This document shows positions 33,568 to 42,582 of a stretch of 64,000 bases of DNA, in pieces (within the stretch, counting starts at the first letter, position 1; each line of letters opens with the position of its first letter). The stretch is taken from contig WGUO01000003.1 of the NCBI GenBank assembly GCA_014867205.1, forward strand, positions 54,648 to 118,647, in the 5' to 3' direction. A program made the position numbers and the translations under genes. This DNA comes from Muribaculaceae bacterium (GTDB lineage: Bacteria; Bacteroidota; Bacteroidia; Bacteroidales; Muribaculaceae). The notes under the pieces were generated by a model. It was not told the DNA's origin. It was given only the letters and a program-made list of their open reading frames with translations, and made no database searches.

Positions 33568-34593
33568 ATGGAAAACAACGAAAACAGAACATACGCCGCC
33601 TGCGACTACAAGAACAGCCAGAACGCACGCTGGTGCCCCGGCTGCGGCGACCACGCGATACTCAACGTGCTGCACAAGGCCATGGCCGAACTCGGTGTGG
33701 CTCCTCACGATACAGCCGTAATCTCGGGAATCGGATGCAGCTCGCGCCTTCCCTACTATATGAACACATACGGCATGCACACCATCCATGGCCGTGCGGC
33801 AGCCATCGCCACAGGCGTGAAGACCGCGAACCTGCACCTGACCGTATGGCAGATCTCGGGCGACGGCGACGGCCTCGCCATCGGCGGCAACCACTTCATT
33901 CACGCAGTGCGCCGTAATGTGAACATCAACATGCTCATCCTCAACAACAAGATATATGGCCTCACCAAGGGTCAGTATTCGCCGACGTCAGACCGCGGCA
34001 CAGTGTCGAAGTCGAGCCCCTACGGCACGGTTGAGGATCCGTTCATTCCCGCCGAACTCTGCTTCGGCGCGCGCGGCAACTTCTTCGCGCGCAGTTTCGA
34101 CATGGCGCTCGACACCACCCGCGAGGTGATGGTGGCCGCTGCCCGCCACGAGGGTGCCTCTGTGGTCGAGATCCTTCAGAACTGTGTGATATTCAACGAC
34201 GGCATACACCGCTACTTCGCCGACAAGGAGAACCGTGCGGACCACACCATTCTGCTGCGCCATGGGGAGAAGATGCTCTTCGGAAAGAACAACGAGAAGG
34301 GCCTCGTACAGGATGGATTCGGCCTGAAGGCCGTAGTGATAGGCGAGGATGGCTATACTATCGACGACGTGCTGGTGCATGACGCGCACTCGCGCGAGAA
34401 CTTCCTGCAGCAGCAGCTCGCCATGATGGACGGCCATGAGCTTCCGCTCGCGCTCGGAGTGATCCGCGACTACTCGGCTCCCGTATATGACCAGGAGGTT
34501 GACCGCCAGACCCGTGAGATCAAGGAGAAGAAGGGCTACAGCAACCTTCGTGACCTGATAATGAAGACCACAGAGACCTGGGAGATAAAATGA
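33568..34593 (+). CDS. korB: 2-oxoglutarate:ferredoxin oxidoreductase, beta subunit
   Basis: 341 aa thiamine-diphosphate-binding beta subunit, partner of the preceding gene. An N-terminal cluster-binding region (ACDYKNSQNARWCPGCGDHAI, Cys23/Cys26, plus GIGCSSRLPYY) is followed by the ThDP motif GDGDGLAIGGNHFIHAVRRNVNINMLILNN. KIYGLTKGQYSPTS is characteristic of the family. Complete. A strong terminator follows the stop, so korAB is a two-gene unit. Confidence 0.93.
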   Translation: MENNENRTYAACDYKNSQNARWCPGCGDHAILNVLHKAMAELGVAPHDTAVISGIGCSSRLPYYMNTYGMHTIHGRAAAIATGVKTANLHLTVWQISGDGDGLAIGGNHFIHAVRRNVNINMLILNNKIYGLTKGQYSPTSDRGTVSKSSPYGTVEDPFIPAELCFGARGNFFARSFDMALDTTREVMVAAARHEGASVVEILQNCVIFNDGIHRYFADKENRADHTILLRHGEKMLFGKNNEKGLVQDGFGLKAVVIGEDGYTIDDVLVHDAHSRENFLQQQLAMMDGHELPLALGVIRDYSAPVYDQEVDRQTREIKEKKGYSNLRDLIMKTTETWEIK

Positions 34594-34622
34594 GAGCCAT
34601 GCTCTGACATGAATGAAACATA

Positions 34623-34662
34623 ACGAGCAGCCCGGCCATGCGGCCGGGCTGTCGTGCGTTTT
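34623..34662 (+). terminator. rho-independent terminator after korAB
   Basis: Stem AGCCCGGCC (34629-34637) with GGCCGGGCT (34642-34650), loop ATGC, extended by ACGA/TCGT outside one bulge, then GCGTTTT. The rest of the 362-bp gap 34594-34955 is AT-rich with a possible acpP promoter and no open frame I would support. Confidence 0.8.
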
Positions 34663-34808
34663 GACAGACAGAGGAATATGGTGCCCAAGTTGATGCCATG
34701 CAGGCGATAAGCGGCCAAAAAGGTAAAATTGGGAAGAATCCAATGCACAAAACCTATTTTTGTGTGCAAAAAAATGAGGAAAAATTTCTTTATTAGAAAA
34801 AATTTGCT

Positions 34809-34816
34809 TTACTTTG
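34809..34816 (+). promoter_or_regulatory. weak -7 box candidate for acpP-fabF
   Basis: TTACTTTG matches TAnnTTTG at 7 of 8 positions in a very AT-rich stretch 140 bp upstream of acpP; the -33 position reads TTTC. Tentative. Confidence 0.35.
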
Positions 34817-34955
34817 CATTCTGAATTAGCGTACGGCATTATGCATACACGCGAATGACGGAAGCAATTCGGTAAATTTCAGAAGATTGCTTGCATGGTT
34901 GAAGCGCTGCTGAAAAAGACATAAGAAAATATTAACAATTTAAAATTCATAAGAC

Positions 34956-35192
34956 ATGTCTGACATTGAACAGAAAGTAAAAGAGATCATCGTAGACAAG
35001 CTGACAGTAGACGAGAACGAGGTAACTCCTCAGGCAGAGTTCAACAAGGATCTTGGCGCAGACTCGCTCGACACCGTAGAGCTCATCATGGAATTTGAGA
35101 AGGCCTTTGACCTGACCATTCCCGATGCAGACGCAGAGACCATCAAGACAGTAGGCGACGCAATCAACTACATCGAGACTCATAAGAAATAA
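34956..35192 (+). CDS. acpP: acyl carrier protein
   Basis: 78 aa, acidic, the usual ACP length. Ser37 in LGADSLDTVELIMEFEKAF is the phosphopantetheine attachment site. It carries acyl chains during type II fatty acid synthesis in the cytoplasm. fabF starts 16 bp downstream, the widespread acpP-fabF arrangement. Confidence 0.98.
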   Translation: MSDIEQKVKEIIVDKLTVDENEVTPQAEFNKDLGADSLDTVELIMEFEKAFDLTIPDADAETIKTVGDAINYIETHKK

Positions 35193-35208
35193 GAAAACCC
35201 ACGACGCG

Positions 35209-36474
35209 ATGGAATTAAAGAGAGTAGTGGTAACGGGTCTGGGCGCTCTGTCTCCGCTTGGCAACGATGTTGCGAGCACATGGGAGGCAGCCAAGAAAGG
35301 CGAGAGCGGCGCAGCCCCGATCACGCACTTTGACGCCGCGAAGTTCAAGACCCAGTTCGCATGTGAGGTCAAGGGATATGACCCTGCGGCTCATTTTGAC
35401 CGCCGCCAGATGCGTCAGCTGGATCTCTATGCCATGTATGCGCTGACGGCAGCCGACGAGGCAATCGCAGACGCAGGGCTTGAGAACGAGGGCATTGACA
35501 AGAATCGCGTAGGCGTTATATTCGCAGCCGGCATCGGCGGTCTCCATACGTTTGAGGAGGAGGCAGGCTATTACGCTGTGCACGGCGCGGAGCAGGGACC
35601 GAAGTACAATCCGTTCTTCATCCCGAAAATGATTGCCGACATCGCAGCCGGCCATATATCGATCGCGCATGAGTTCCGCGGTCCCAACTATGCCACGGTA
35701 TCGGCATGCGCATCGTCGAACAACGCGCTTATCGACGCCTTCAACCTGATTCGCATAGGCTATGCCGACGCGATAGTGGCAGGAGGAGCCGAGGCAGCCG
35801 TTTCCCCGGCGGGAGTAGGCGGCTTCAACTCGATGAAGGCATTGTCGACGCGCAACGACGAGCCGACCAAGGCCTCGCGTCCGTTCAGCGGATCACGCGA
35901 CGGTTTCGTGATCGGCGAGGGTGCGGCCGCTCTGGTTCTCGAGGAACTTGAGCATGCCAAGGCACGCGGTGCGAAGATTTATGCCGAGGTCGCAGGCGGC
36001 GGCATGAGTGCTGACGCCTATCACATCACGGCCACACACCCTGAGGGGCTTGGCGCCAGACTTGTGATGGAAAACGCGCTTAAGGACGCAGGCATGAAGC
36101 CCGAGGATATCGACTATATCAATCTCCACGGCACATCGACCCCTGTGGGCGACCGCAGCGAGGCCAAGGCTATCGTGGAGGTGTTCGGCCCTCATGCGTA
36201 TGAGATGAACCTCAGCAGCACGAAGTCGATGACCGGCCACCTGCTCGGCGCAGCCGGTGCCCTCGAGGCCGTGCTCAGTGTCAAGACAATCACCGACGGC
36301 GTGATTCCTCCCACCATCAACCATGAGGAGGGAGACGACGATCCGGAGGTAGACAGCCGCCTCAACTTTACCTTCAACAAGGCAGTCGAGAAGGAAGTCA
36401 AGACAGTTCTCTCGAACACATTCGGCTTCGGCGGCCACAACGCGGCCCTGATCCTCAAGAAATACGAAGAGTAA
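35209..36474 (+). CDS. fabF: 3-oxoacyl-[acyl-carrier-protein] synthase II
   Basis: 421 aa condensing enzyme of fatty acid elongation, extending acyl-ACP with malonyl-ACP. The Cys-His-His triad is present: Cys167 in TVSACASSNNALIDAF, His307 in INLHGTSTPVGD and His344 in KSMTGHLLGAAGALEAV. The C-terminal NTFGFGGHNAALILKK is the family end motif. Directly after acpP and presumably cotranscribed. A GC-rich hairpin follows. Confidence 0.98.
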   Translation: MELKRVVVTGLGALSPLGNDVASTWEAAKKGESGAAPITHFDAAKFKTQFACEVKGYDPAAHFDRRQMRQLDLYAMYALTAADEAIADAGLENEGIDKNRVGVIFAAGIGGLHTFEEEAGYYAVHGAEQGPKYNPFFIPKMIADIAAGHISIAHEFRGPNYATVSACASSNNALIDAFNLIRIGYADAIVAGGAEAAVSPAGVGGFNSMKALSTRNDEPTKASRPFSGSRDGFVIGEGAAALVLEELEHAKARGAKIYAEVAGGGMSADAYHITATHPEGLGARLVMENALKDAGMKPEDIDYINLHGTSTPVGDRSEAKAIVEVFGPHAYEMNLSSTKSMTGHLLGAAGALEAVLSVKTITDGVIPPTINHEEGDDDPEVDSRLNFTFNKAVEKEVKTVLSNTFGFGGHNAALILKKYEE

Positions 36475-36495
36475 TTCGTGCTTAAAGATATGCGT

Positions 36496-36526
36496 GGCGC
36501 GGCCATCCCGCCCGGGGGGCCGCGCC
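36496..36526 (+). terminator. GC-rich hairpin after fabF
   Basis: GGCGCGGCC (36496-36504) pairs perfectly with GGCCGCGCC (36518-36526). No T-tract follows, so its termination role is uncertain. Confidence 0.5.
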
Positions 36527-36584
36527 CGGCTGTATGTCGCGTTCCGAATTATTGACAAGCCGCCTTCCGTTTCGTGGATTGTGG

Positions 36585-36615
36585 TTGCGTATGTGAGGAT
36601 TTTTTTGTAAATTTG
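36585..36615 (+). promoter_or_regulatory. promoter for gyrB
   Basis: TTG (36585-36587), a 20-bp spacer and TAAATTTG (36608-36615) fit the Bacteroidetes consensus; the gyrB ATG is 23 bp downstream. Confidence 0.75.
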
Positions 36616-36638
36616 TGGGTTGAAAATGAATAAGGACA

Positions 36639-38633
36639 ATGGCAGAAGATTTCATACAGGAGACTGAGGGACTGAATGACTCTCAGCCCGAGCAGAAGAA
36701 ATATCAGGCGGACAATATCCAGGTCCTCGAGGGGCTCGAGGCCGTACGCAAGCGTCCGTCCATGTATATCGGCGACACATCGGTCCGCGGTCTGCATCAT
36801 CTTGTGTACGAGGTGGTCGACAACTCAATCGACGAGGCACTCGCCGGCTATGCCAACCATATAGACGTCACTATAGAGGAGGATAACTCGATACGCGTCG
36901 TTGACAACGGCCGAGGCATCCCGGTTGACATGCACGAGAAGATGCACAAGCCGGCCCTCGAGGTCGTTCTGACAGTGCTGCATGCCGGCGGCAAGTTCGA
37001 CAAAGGCTCATACAAGGTGTCGGGCGGTCTGCATGGTGTGGGCGTGAGTTGCGTGAACGCCCTCTCCGACTATCTGCGTGCCGAGATCCACCGCGACGGC
37101 AAGATCCACATGCAGGAATATGCCTATGGCAAGCCCACCTGTGGGCTGCAGGTGATAGGAGAGACCGACCATACCGGCACCACGATTCTCTTCCATCCCG
37201 ACGCCAGCATATTCAGCGAGACAGTCTACGACTATGAGACACTTGCCAACCGCCTCCGCGACCTGGCTTTCCTCAACGCAGGAATCACTCTGACCCTCAC
37301 AGATATGCGCGTTCGCGACGACGAGGGCAACCCGCGCCGCGAGGTCTACCACAGCGACGAGGGCCTCAAGGAGTTCGTGAAATATATAGACGCCGGCAAG
37401 GAGCCGCTGATCGAGGACATCATCCACCTGAACACCGAGAAAAACGGTGTCCCCATCGAGGTCGCCCTGACCTACAACACCGACTTCAACGAGAACATCT
37501 ACTCGTATGTCAACAACATCAACACCATAGAGGGCGGAACACACCTGACTGGCTTCCGCCGAGGCCTCACGATGACGCTGAAGAAGTATGCCGACGACAA
37601 CAAGATGCTCGACAAACTGAAGATCGAGCTCTCGAAAGAGGACTTCCGCGATGGTCTGACAGCAGTCGTGTCGGTCAAGGTGGCAGAGCCTCAGTTCGAG
37701 GGACAGACCAAGACAAAGCTCGGCAACAACGAGGTGATGGGCGTGGTGCAGACCGCCGTCAGCGAGGCACTCCGCAATTATCTGGAGGAGCATCCGAAGC
37801 AGGCCAAGGTGATAGTCGACAAGGTAGTGCTTGCCGCCCAGGCGCGCCATGCAGCCCAGAGCGCGAGACTTCGCGTGCAGAACAAGTCGCCGTTTGCCGG
37901 CGCCGGACTTCCAGGCAAGCTGGCCCCCTGCAAGAGCCGCGACGCGGCCGAGTGTGAGCTCTTCCTGGTCGAGGGTGACTCGGCGGGCGGCTCAGCCAAG
38001 CAGGGCCGTAACCCGCACTACCAGGCTATCCTGCCGCTGCGTGGCAAGATCCTTAACGTCGAGAAGGCGCAGGACCACAAGGTGCTCTCGAGCGATGAGA
38101 TCGTGAACATGTACAAGGCTCTCGGCGTGACAATCGGCACTGAAGAGGACTCCAAGGAGCCCAACATGACGAAACTCCGTTACCATAAGATTGTCATCAT
38201 GACCGATGCCGATGTCGACGGAGCGCATATAGCCACACTGCTGATGACATTCTTCTATAGGCGCATGCGTCCCATCATCGACAACGGCTACCTCTATATC
38301 GCCACTCCGCCGCTCTACAAGTGCTCGACCAAGGGCAAGAACAAGATCGAGGAGTATGCCTGGACAGACCAGCAGGTGCAGCGGTTTATCGACGACCGTC
38401 TCGGCGGCGACCGCAATAAGCTTGTCCTGCAGCGTTACAAAGGTCTTGGCGAGATGAATCCCGAGCAGCTCTGGGAGACGACAATGGATCCGGAGAACCG
38501 CATGCTTAAGCAGGTGACGCTGACCAACGCGGCAGAGGCAGACCGCACCTTCTCGGTGCTGATGGGCGAGAACGTGGGCCCGCGCCGCGAATTCATCGAG
38601 GCGCATGCGACATATGCTAACATAGACGCGTAA
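36639..38633 (+). CDS. gyrB: DNA gyrase subunit B
   Basis: 664 aa ATPase/TOPRIM subunit of gyrase, which introduces negative supercoils with GyrA. The GHKL ATP site is visible (EVVDNSIDEALAG, DNGRGIPVDMH, GGLHGVGVSCVNALS), then the transducer domain, the TOPRIM motif (ELFLVEGDSAGGSAKQGRN, MTDADVDGAHIATLL) and the C-terminal QRYKGLGEMNPEQLWETTMDP. GyrB is preferred over ParE because of the full GyrB signature set. A 14-bp perfect hairpin ends the gene. Confidence 0.96.
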   Translation: MAEDFIQETEGLNDSQPEQKKYQADNIQVLEGLEAVRKRPSMYIGDTSVRGLHHLVYEVVDNSIDEALAGYANHIDVTIEEDNSIRVVDNGRGIPVDMHEKMHKPALEVVLTVLHAGGKFDKGSYKVSGGLHGVGVSCVNALSDYLRAEIHRDGKIHMQEYAYGKPTCGLQVIGETDHTGTTILFHPDASIFSETVYDYETLANRLRDLAFLNAGITLTLTDMRVRDDEGNPRREVYHSDEGLKEFVKYIDAGKEPLIEDIIHLNTEKNGVPIEVALTYNTDFNENIYSYVNNINTIEGGTHLTGFRRGLTMTLKKYADDNKMLDKLKIELSKEDFRDGLTAVVSVKVAEPQFEGQTKTKLGNNEVMGVVQTAVSEALRNYLEEHPKQAKVIVDKVVLAAQARHAAQSARLRVQNKSPFAGAGLPGKLAPCKSRDAAECELFLVEGDSAGGSAKQGRNPHYQAILPLRGKILNVEKAQDHKVLSSDEIVNMYKALGVTIGTEEDSKEPNMTKLRYHKIVIMTDADVDGAHIATLLMTFFYRRMRPIIDNGYLYIATPPLYKCSTKGKNKIEEYAWTDQQVQRFIDDRLGGDRNKLVLQRYKGLGEMNPEQLWETTMDPENRMLKQVTLTNAAEADRTFSVLMGENVGPRREFIEAHATYANIDA

Positions 38634-38653
38634 ACCATAGAAACACAATACGT

Positions 38654-38697
38654 AAATCCGCCCCTCGGAGTCATTTGCGAGGGGCGGATTTCATTTT
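38654..38697. terminator. bidirectional terminator between gyrB and the glycosyltransferase
   Basis: AAATCCGCCCCTCG (38654-38667) pairs perfectly with CGAGGGGCGGATTT (38678-38691), with A/T-rich flanks on both sides, between two converging genes. Confidence 0.85.
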
Positions 38698-38734
38698 ATG
38701 CTGTAGTCCGTCTTTAAGGACTGACGAGTCTGTA

Positions 38735-40015
38735 TCAGTCTTTTACACCGAGTCTGGCGAAAAGGTCGAGGTAGGCATGAGCCACCGATTCGGCCGAGAA
38801 CCGGCTTCGCGCGGCATCAAGCATCCGTCGGCGCATGGCGACCGGCTCCTGCTGCATGGCCCACACGATGCCGTCGGCAATACGGCCGGCTGCGGTGTGT
38901 GTGTCATCATCCCAGTGGGCCAGATAGCCAGTCGAGAGATGGTCAACGATGTCAGCCTGGCCCCCGCGGTCGAAAGATACAGGGATACAGCCGTACACAA
39001 GGCCCTCGACGAGTGTGCCGGGAAGAGTCTCGAACAGGGAGGTAGAGATAACCGCGTCGCCATTCTCGTAGACGCGACGGATATTCTGCTCGCCGCTGAT
39101 GACGCCGAGATGCCGGTGGCTTACGGCAATACCCTGGGTCGACGCCGGGTTCTTGAAGTTCCCGAACGTCACCAGCTCGATGTGTCGGGCCTGCTCCGGA
39201 TACCTGTCGCGGAGGATGCGTGTGGCCTCGACCATGATCGGGAAGCCCTTGACAGGGTCATCGAGACGCGCCGCTCCCATGACTAACCGGAAGGTATCGC
39301 CTGAGGCCTCTACACGCGGGGCAATGTCACCGGGAATCGGGAAGGCGTTGGGAATAACGCTGAGCGACGCGTCGGCAAGCAGGGATGATTTCCGGGCGAG
39401 GGCGGCGAGCCAGTTGGATACTGCCACGAAATGAAGTCTTGGCGCAGACCCTGAGAGACGACGGGCCTCGCGATAGATGATGTCCTTATTGTTCCATACG
39501 GAGAAAGAGAGGTCGTCGGGCGGAGTATTGGGGCTGAGGAAAGGGCATAGCCCGCAGTTGGTGAGCCAGCGGGTACAATCGCCGGCATGGTGGCATATTC
39601 CGGTGAAATTCCACATGTCGTGCATTGTCCAAACAATCGGTTTGCCGAGACGGATGAGAGAGCGCAGTTCCTTGAGCGAGAGCATCCCCTGGTTTACCCA
39701 GTTGAGGCAAATGACGTCGGCCTCGCGCACCAGCCGGCTGCGGTGAAGAGGGAGACCGTCAGAGGCGGTGTCGACCTTGAACAGCGTCTCGCGGTTCATG
39801 CCGTTGGCAAGAAATATCTTAAGCCGCTCGGCAAGAAATGCCCTCTTGATTCTCGTTGATGAGGCGGCTGTCACGACGAAAGGGGAATCCAGACGTTTCT
39901 CGGTGACGAGCATATGGGCGTCGACCCCTGCATCACGCAAGGCATTGAGCAGACGCATGCTGACTACGGCCGCCCCGCCGGTGGAATCCGATTTATTGAT
40001 TATGACGACTTTCAT
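38735..40015 (-). CDS. GT4-family glycosyltransferase
   Basis: 426 aa from ATG 40015 (MKVVIINKSDSTGGAAVVSMRLL); a TTG three codons upstream is rejected. The GT-B fold is evident: N-terminal Rossmann-type half with GGAA loop, the acceptor-side segment IVWTMHDMWNFTGICHHAGDC, then the donor-binding half with RLDDPVKGFPIMVEA and, near the C-terminus, SLFETLPGTLVEGLVYGCIPVSFDRGG, the E-x7-E-like motif of GT4 retaining transferases. It likely adds a sugar to a surface polysaccharide or glycolipid; donor and acceptor unknown. It overlaps the end of folA by 23 bp in the same direction. Confidence 0.9.
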   Translation of the reverse strand: MKVVIINKSDSTGGAAVVSMRLLNALRDAGVDAHMLVTEKRLDSPFVVTAASSTRIKRAFLAERLKIFLANGMNRETLFKVDTASDGLPLHRSRLVREADVICLNWVNQGMLSLKELRSLIRLGKPIVWTMHDMWNFTGICHHAGDCTRWLTNCGLCPFLSPNTPPDDLSFSVWNNKDIIYREARRLSGSAPRLHFVAVSNWLAALARKSSLLADASLSVIPNAFPIPGDIAPRVEASGDTFRLVMGAARLDDPVKGFPIMVEATRILRDRYPEQARHIELVTFGNFKNPASTQGIAVSHRHLGVISGEQNIRRVYENGDAVISTSLFETLPGTLVEGLVYGCIPVSFDRGGQADIVDHLSTGYLAHWDDDTHTAAGRIADGIVWAMQQEPVAMRRRMLDAARSRFSAESVAHAYLDLFARLGVKD

Positions 40016-40595
40016 ATGTCTCAAACAGGTATGTTAGTCCGCATTTCGAGAGCATCGGCTCCGACCTTTCGGTCAGAGCCCAGTCTTCCGGGCTGATGTC
40101 GGGGAAGAAAGTGTCGGCCTGCGGGAAGTCTGCCTCGATGCGTGTGACATAGATGCGTGTGAGCAGGGGCATCGCCTCGCGGTAAATGGAGCCGCCTCCG
40201 ATAATGAATGGAATCTCGGGGGGAGGGCATATGTCGAGAGCCTCGGCAATTGAGCGGGCGGTCTCTGCACCGTCGGCAGAGAAGTCCGCGTGTCGGGAGA
40301 GCACGACATTGCGGCGCCCCGGCAGCGGACGCCGGGGAATCGACTCCCAGGTGGCCCGGCCCATGATGACCGGGTGTGACATGGTGAGTTCCTTGAAATG
40401 CCTCAGGTCCTCGGGGATGTGCCAGGGCATGTCGCCCCTGAACCCAATCTCATTGTTCCGGCCCATGGCCACGACGGCCATCAGCTCGCGGCGGCGCCTG
40501 ACCGAGGTGTTTGACGAGCCGAAGGGGTGGATCCCCGCGATATCGCGGATGTCCGGTACGTCCTTATCAAAGGGAAAAATCACACTTATGTCCAT
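39993..40595 (-). CDS. folA: dihydrofolate reductase
   Basis: Reduces dihydrofolate to tetrahydrofolate with NADPH, completing the cycle driven by thymidylate synthase (thyA lies 14 kb away). 200 aa from ATG 40595. Motifs: AVVAMGRNNEIGFRGDMPWHIPEDLRHFK with the catalytic acid, VIMGRATWESIPRRPLPGRRNVVLS, and the NADPH segment FIIGGGSIYREAMPLL. About 35 residues (MDISVIFPFDKDV and onward) precede the usual DHFR start; an internal ATG at MAVVAMG would give a standard-length enzyme, so the start is uncertain. The TATCTTTG -7 candidate (40613-40620) supports the longer form. Confidence 0.93.
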   Translation of the reverse strand: MDISVIFPFDKDVPDIRDIAGIHPFGSSNTSVRRRRELMAVVAMGRNNEIGFRGDMPWHIPEDLRHFKELTMSHPVIMGRATWESIPRRPLPGRRNVVLSRHADFSADGAETARSIAEALDICPPPEIPFIIGGGSIYREAMPLLTRIYVTRIEADFPQADTFFPDISPEDWALTERSEPMLSKCGLTYLFETYESRHNQ

Positions 40596-40612
40596 GAATT
40601 CTGTTTTAATTA

Positions 40613-40642
40613 CAAAGATAAGCAAAAATATTGCTATATTTG
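40613..40642. promoter_or_regulatory. divergent overlapping -7 boxes of folA and the Na/Pi symporter
   Basis: TATCTTTG on the minus strand (40613-40620) faces folA, and TATATTTG on the plus strand (40635-40642) faces the symporter. -33 elements are poor for both. Both boxes match TAnnTTTG. Confidence 0.5.
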
Positions 40643-40668
40643 CAGAAAATATCGTTAAGTTATCCGGA

Positions 40669-40746
40669 ATGTCACACAAGGCATTGAAAAATGACCGGGC
40701 CGCGGCCACAAGTGCCGCAAGCATCAACAACATGAGAAAACAATGA
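40669..40746 (+). CDS. possible 25-residue leader peptide
   Basis: A short frame beginning at ATG 40669 (MSHKALKNDRAAATS...) runs to TGA at 40744-40746, overlapping the symporter ATG at 40743 as ATGA. It lies just after the -7 box. It may couple translation of the symporter or be chance. Confidence 0.25.
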   Translation: MSHKALKNDRAAATSAASINNMRKQ

Positions 40747-42539
40747 ACTACAGCGTAATCGATTTCATCAGCCTGCTGGGAGCGGTATGTCTCTTCCTGT
40801 ACGGTATGAAGGTGATGAGTGAGGGACTGCAGAAAGTGGCGGGCGACCGCCTGCGAAATATTTTGGGCGTCATGACCCGCAACCGTGTTCTGGGCGTGGT
40901 GACGGGCATACTGATCACGGCACTGATACAGAGTTCGAGCGCGTCGACGGTCATGGTGGTGAGTTTCGTCAATGCCGGACTCATGAGCCTGGCGCAGGCA
41001 ATGGCAGTGATATTCGGAGCGAACGTCGGTACGACGGCGACGACCTGGATTATCTCTGCCTTTTCTTTTGAGGTGAACATATCGGACTACAGCATAGTTC
41101 TGCTGGCCATAGGAGTGCCGATGATGTTCATGAAGAAGAGCGCCTATAAGTCGATGGGAGAGTTTCTGGTCGGATTCTGCTTCCTGTTTATGGGTCTTGA
41201 CCTGATCAGCGTGTATGTGCCCAACCTGCAGGAGAACCCGGAGATGCTGAGCTTCGTGCAGGACTACACCACTCTGGGCGCGGGTTCGGTGCTGATATTC
41301 TTTGCCCTGGGCATCGTGTTCACGATGGTCGCTCAGAGTTCGGCGGCGACGTTCGCCATAACGCTCATCATGTGCTCGCAGGGATGGATATCGTTCCTGC
41401 TGGGCTGCGCGATAATCCTGGGTGGAAACATCGGAACGACCATCACGCCTGTCCTGGCGTCGCTGAGCGGTAACTTAGCGGCGAAGCGCACGGCTATGGG
41501 ACATGTGCTTTTCAATGTCTTAGGCTCGCTGGTTGTGCTCTGCTGCTTCCATCCCTTTGTCGAGCTTGTGGCCGACATCACTAATGCATGCTGCGGACTT
41601 GACCCGCTGTCGATAAGCGATGCCCAAGAGTCAGGGATGCGCGACACAACCCTCTTTAACGAGAAGGGGGGCATGACGGCACGAGCCCAGAGTTGCATAG
41701 CATTCGGCCTGGCGATGTTCCCCACGGTGTTCAATGCCCTGAACCTGCTGGTCATGATATGGTTCACCAAGGTTTACGTGAAGATAGTCTGCTGGATTAT
41801 GCCGACTCGCCACAAGGACGAGGAGGAGGTGTTCGAGCTCAAGTATATCGGCCGTGGACTCCTGTCGGCCTCCGAGCTTAACATCACCCAGGCCCAGAAG
41901 GAGATACTCGTCTACGGCCAGCGTGTCGACAGGATGCTCGACATGGCCAAGAAGATGATACATCTCGCCGAGAAAGATGAGGAGTACCAGCCGACATTCA
42001 ACAGGCTTGAGAAGTATGAGGAGATATCAGACCGGATGGAGATGGAGATCGGCACCTTCCTCAACCAGGTGGCCGAGGGTCGCCTCAGCCCCGAGGGCAA
42101 GATGCGTGTGGCCGGCATGCTCCGCATAGTCAGCGAGATAGAGTCGATAGCCGACGGCTGCTACAATGTGGCCAAGACACTCAACCGCAAGAACCAGATA
42201 CACGTCGAGTTCAACGAGAACGTGCTGCATGAGATCGACAAGATGTATGAGCTCGTTAGCGTGGCGATGAAGAATGTGCTGGGACTGCTTGAGGAACTCG
42301 AGACCCCCGATAACTCGAAGATCGTGACAGCATACAACAAGGAGCGCGAGATCAACAACCTGCGCAACAAACTGCGTGACGGAAACATATTCAATATCAA
42401 CAACAAGGAATACGACTATCAGGAGGGCATATTCTTCATGGACCTCATAGGCGAGGCCGAGAAACTCGGCGACTATATGCTGAATGTGGTGGAGGGTGTG
42501 AAACACCAGTTCCGCACGCTGCCGTCGTCGGCGCAGTGA
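40743..42539 (+). CDS. Na+/phosphate symporter family protein with PhoU-like C-terminus
   Basis: 598 aa. Two inverted QSSS-type repeats mark the NptA/PNaS family: ALIQSSSASTVMVVSFVNAGL in the first half and MVAQSSAATFAITLIMCSQG in the second, each followed by GANVGTTATTW or GGNIGTTITPVLASL. About eight membrane segments lie within residues 1-345. From ~370 a cytoplasmic helical PhoU-like domain follows (VDRMLDMAKKMIHLAEKDEEYQ; IADGCYNVAKTLNRKN). Members couple sodium to inorganic phosphate uptake in the inner membrane. Start ATG 40743. Confidence 0.92.
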   Translation: MNYSVIDFISLLGAVCLFLYGMKVMSEGLQKVAGDRLRNILGVMTRNRVLGVVTGILITALIQSSSASTVMVVSFVNAGLMSLAQAMAVIFGANVGTTATTWIISAFSFEVNISDYSIVLLAIGVPMMFMKKSAYKSMGEFLVGFCFLFMGLDLISVYVPNLQENPEMLSFVQDYTTLGAGSVLIFFALGIVFTMVAQSSAATFAITLIMCSQGWISFLLGCAIILGGNIGTTITPVLASLSGNLAAKRTAMGHVLFNVLGSLVVLCCFHPFVELVADITNACCGLDPLSISDAQESGMRDTTLFNEKGGMTARAQSCIAFGLAMFPTVFNALNLLVMIWFTKVYVKIVCWIMPTRHKDEEEVFELKYIGRGLLSASELNITQAQKEILVYGQRVDRMLDMAKKMIHLAEKDEEYQPTFNRLEKYEEISDRMEMEIGTFLNQVAEGRLSPEGKMRVAGMLRIVSEIESIADGCYNVAKTLNRKNQIHVEFNENVLHEIDKMYELVSVAMKNVLGLLEELETPDNSKIVTAYNKEREINNLRNKLRDGNIFNINNKEYDYQEGIFFMDLIGEAEKLGDYMLNVVEGVKHQFRTLPSSAQ

Positions 42540-42582
42540 TGCCTCCCGCGCGTATCCGGATAATAATAAACCTCTTTATACT

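Noticed and set aside
36496..36526. Intrinsic terminator of acpP-fabF
   Set aside because: The stem is strong but no T-tract follows, so it is listed only as a hairpin with modest confidence.
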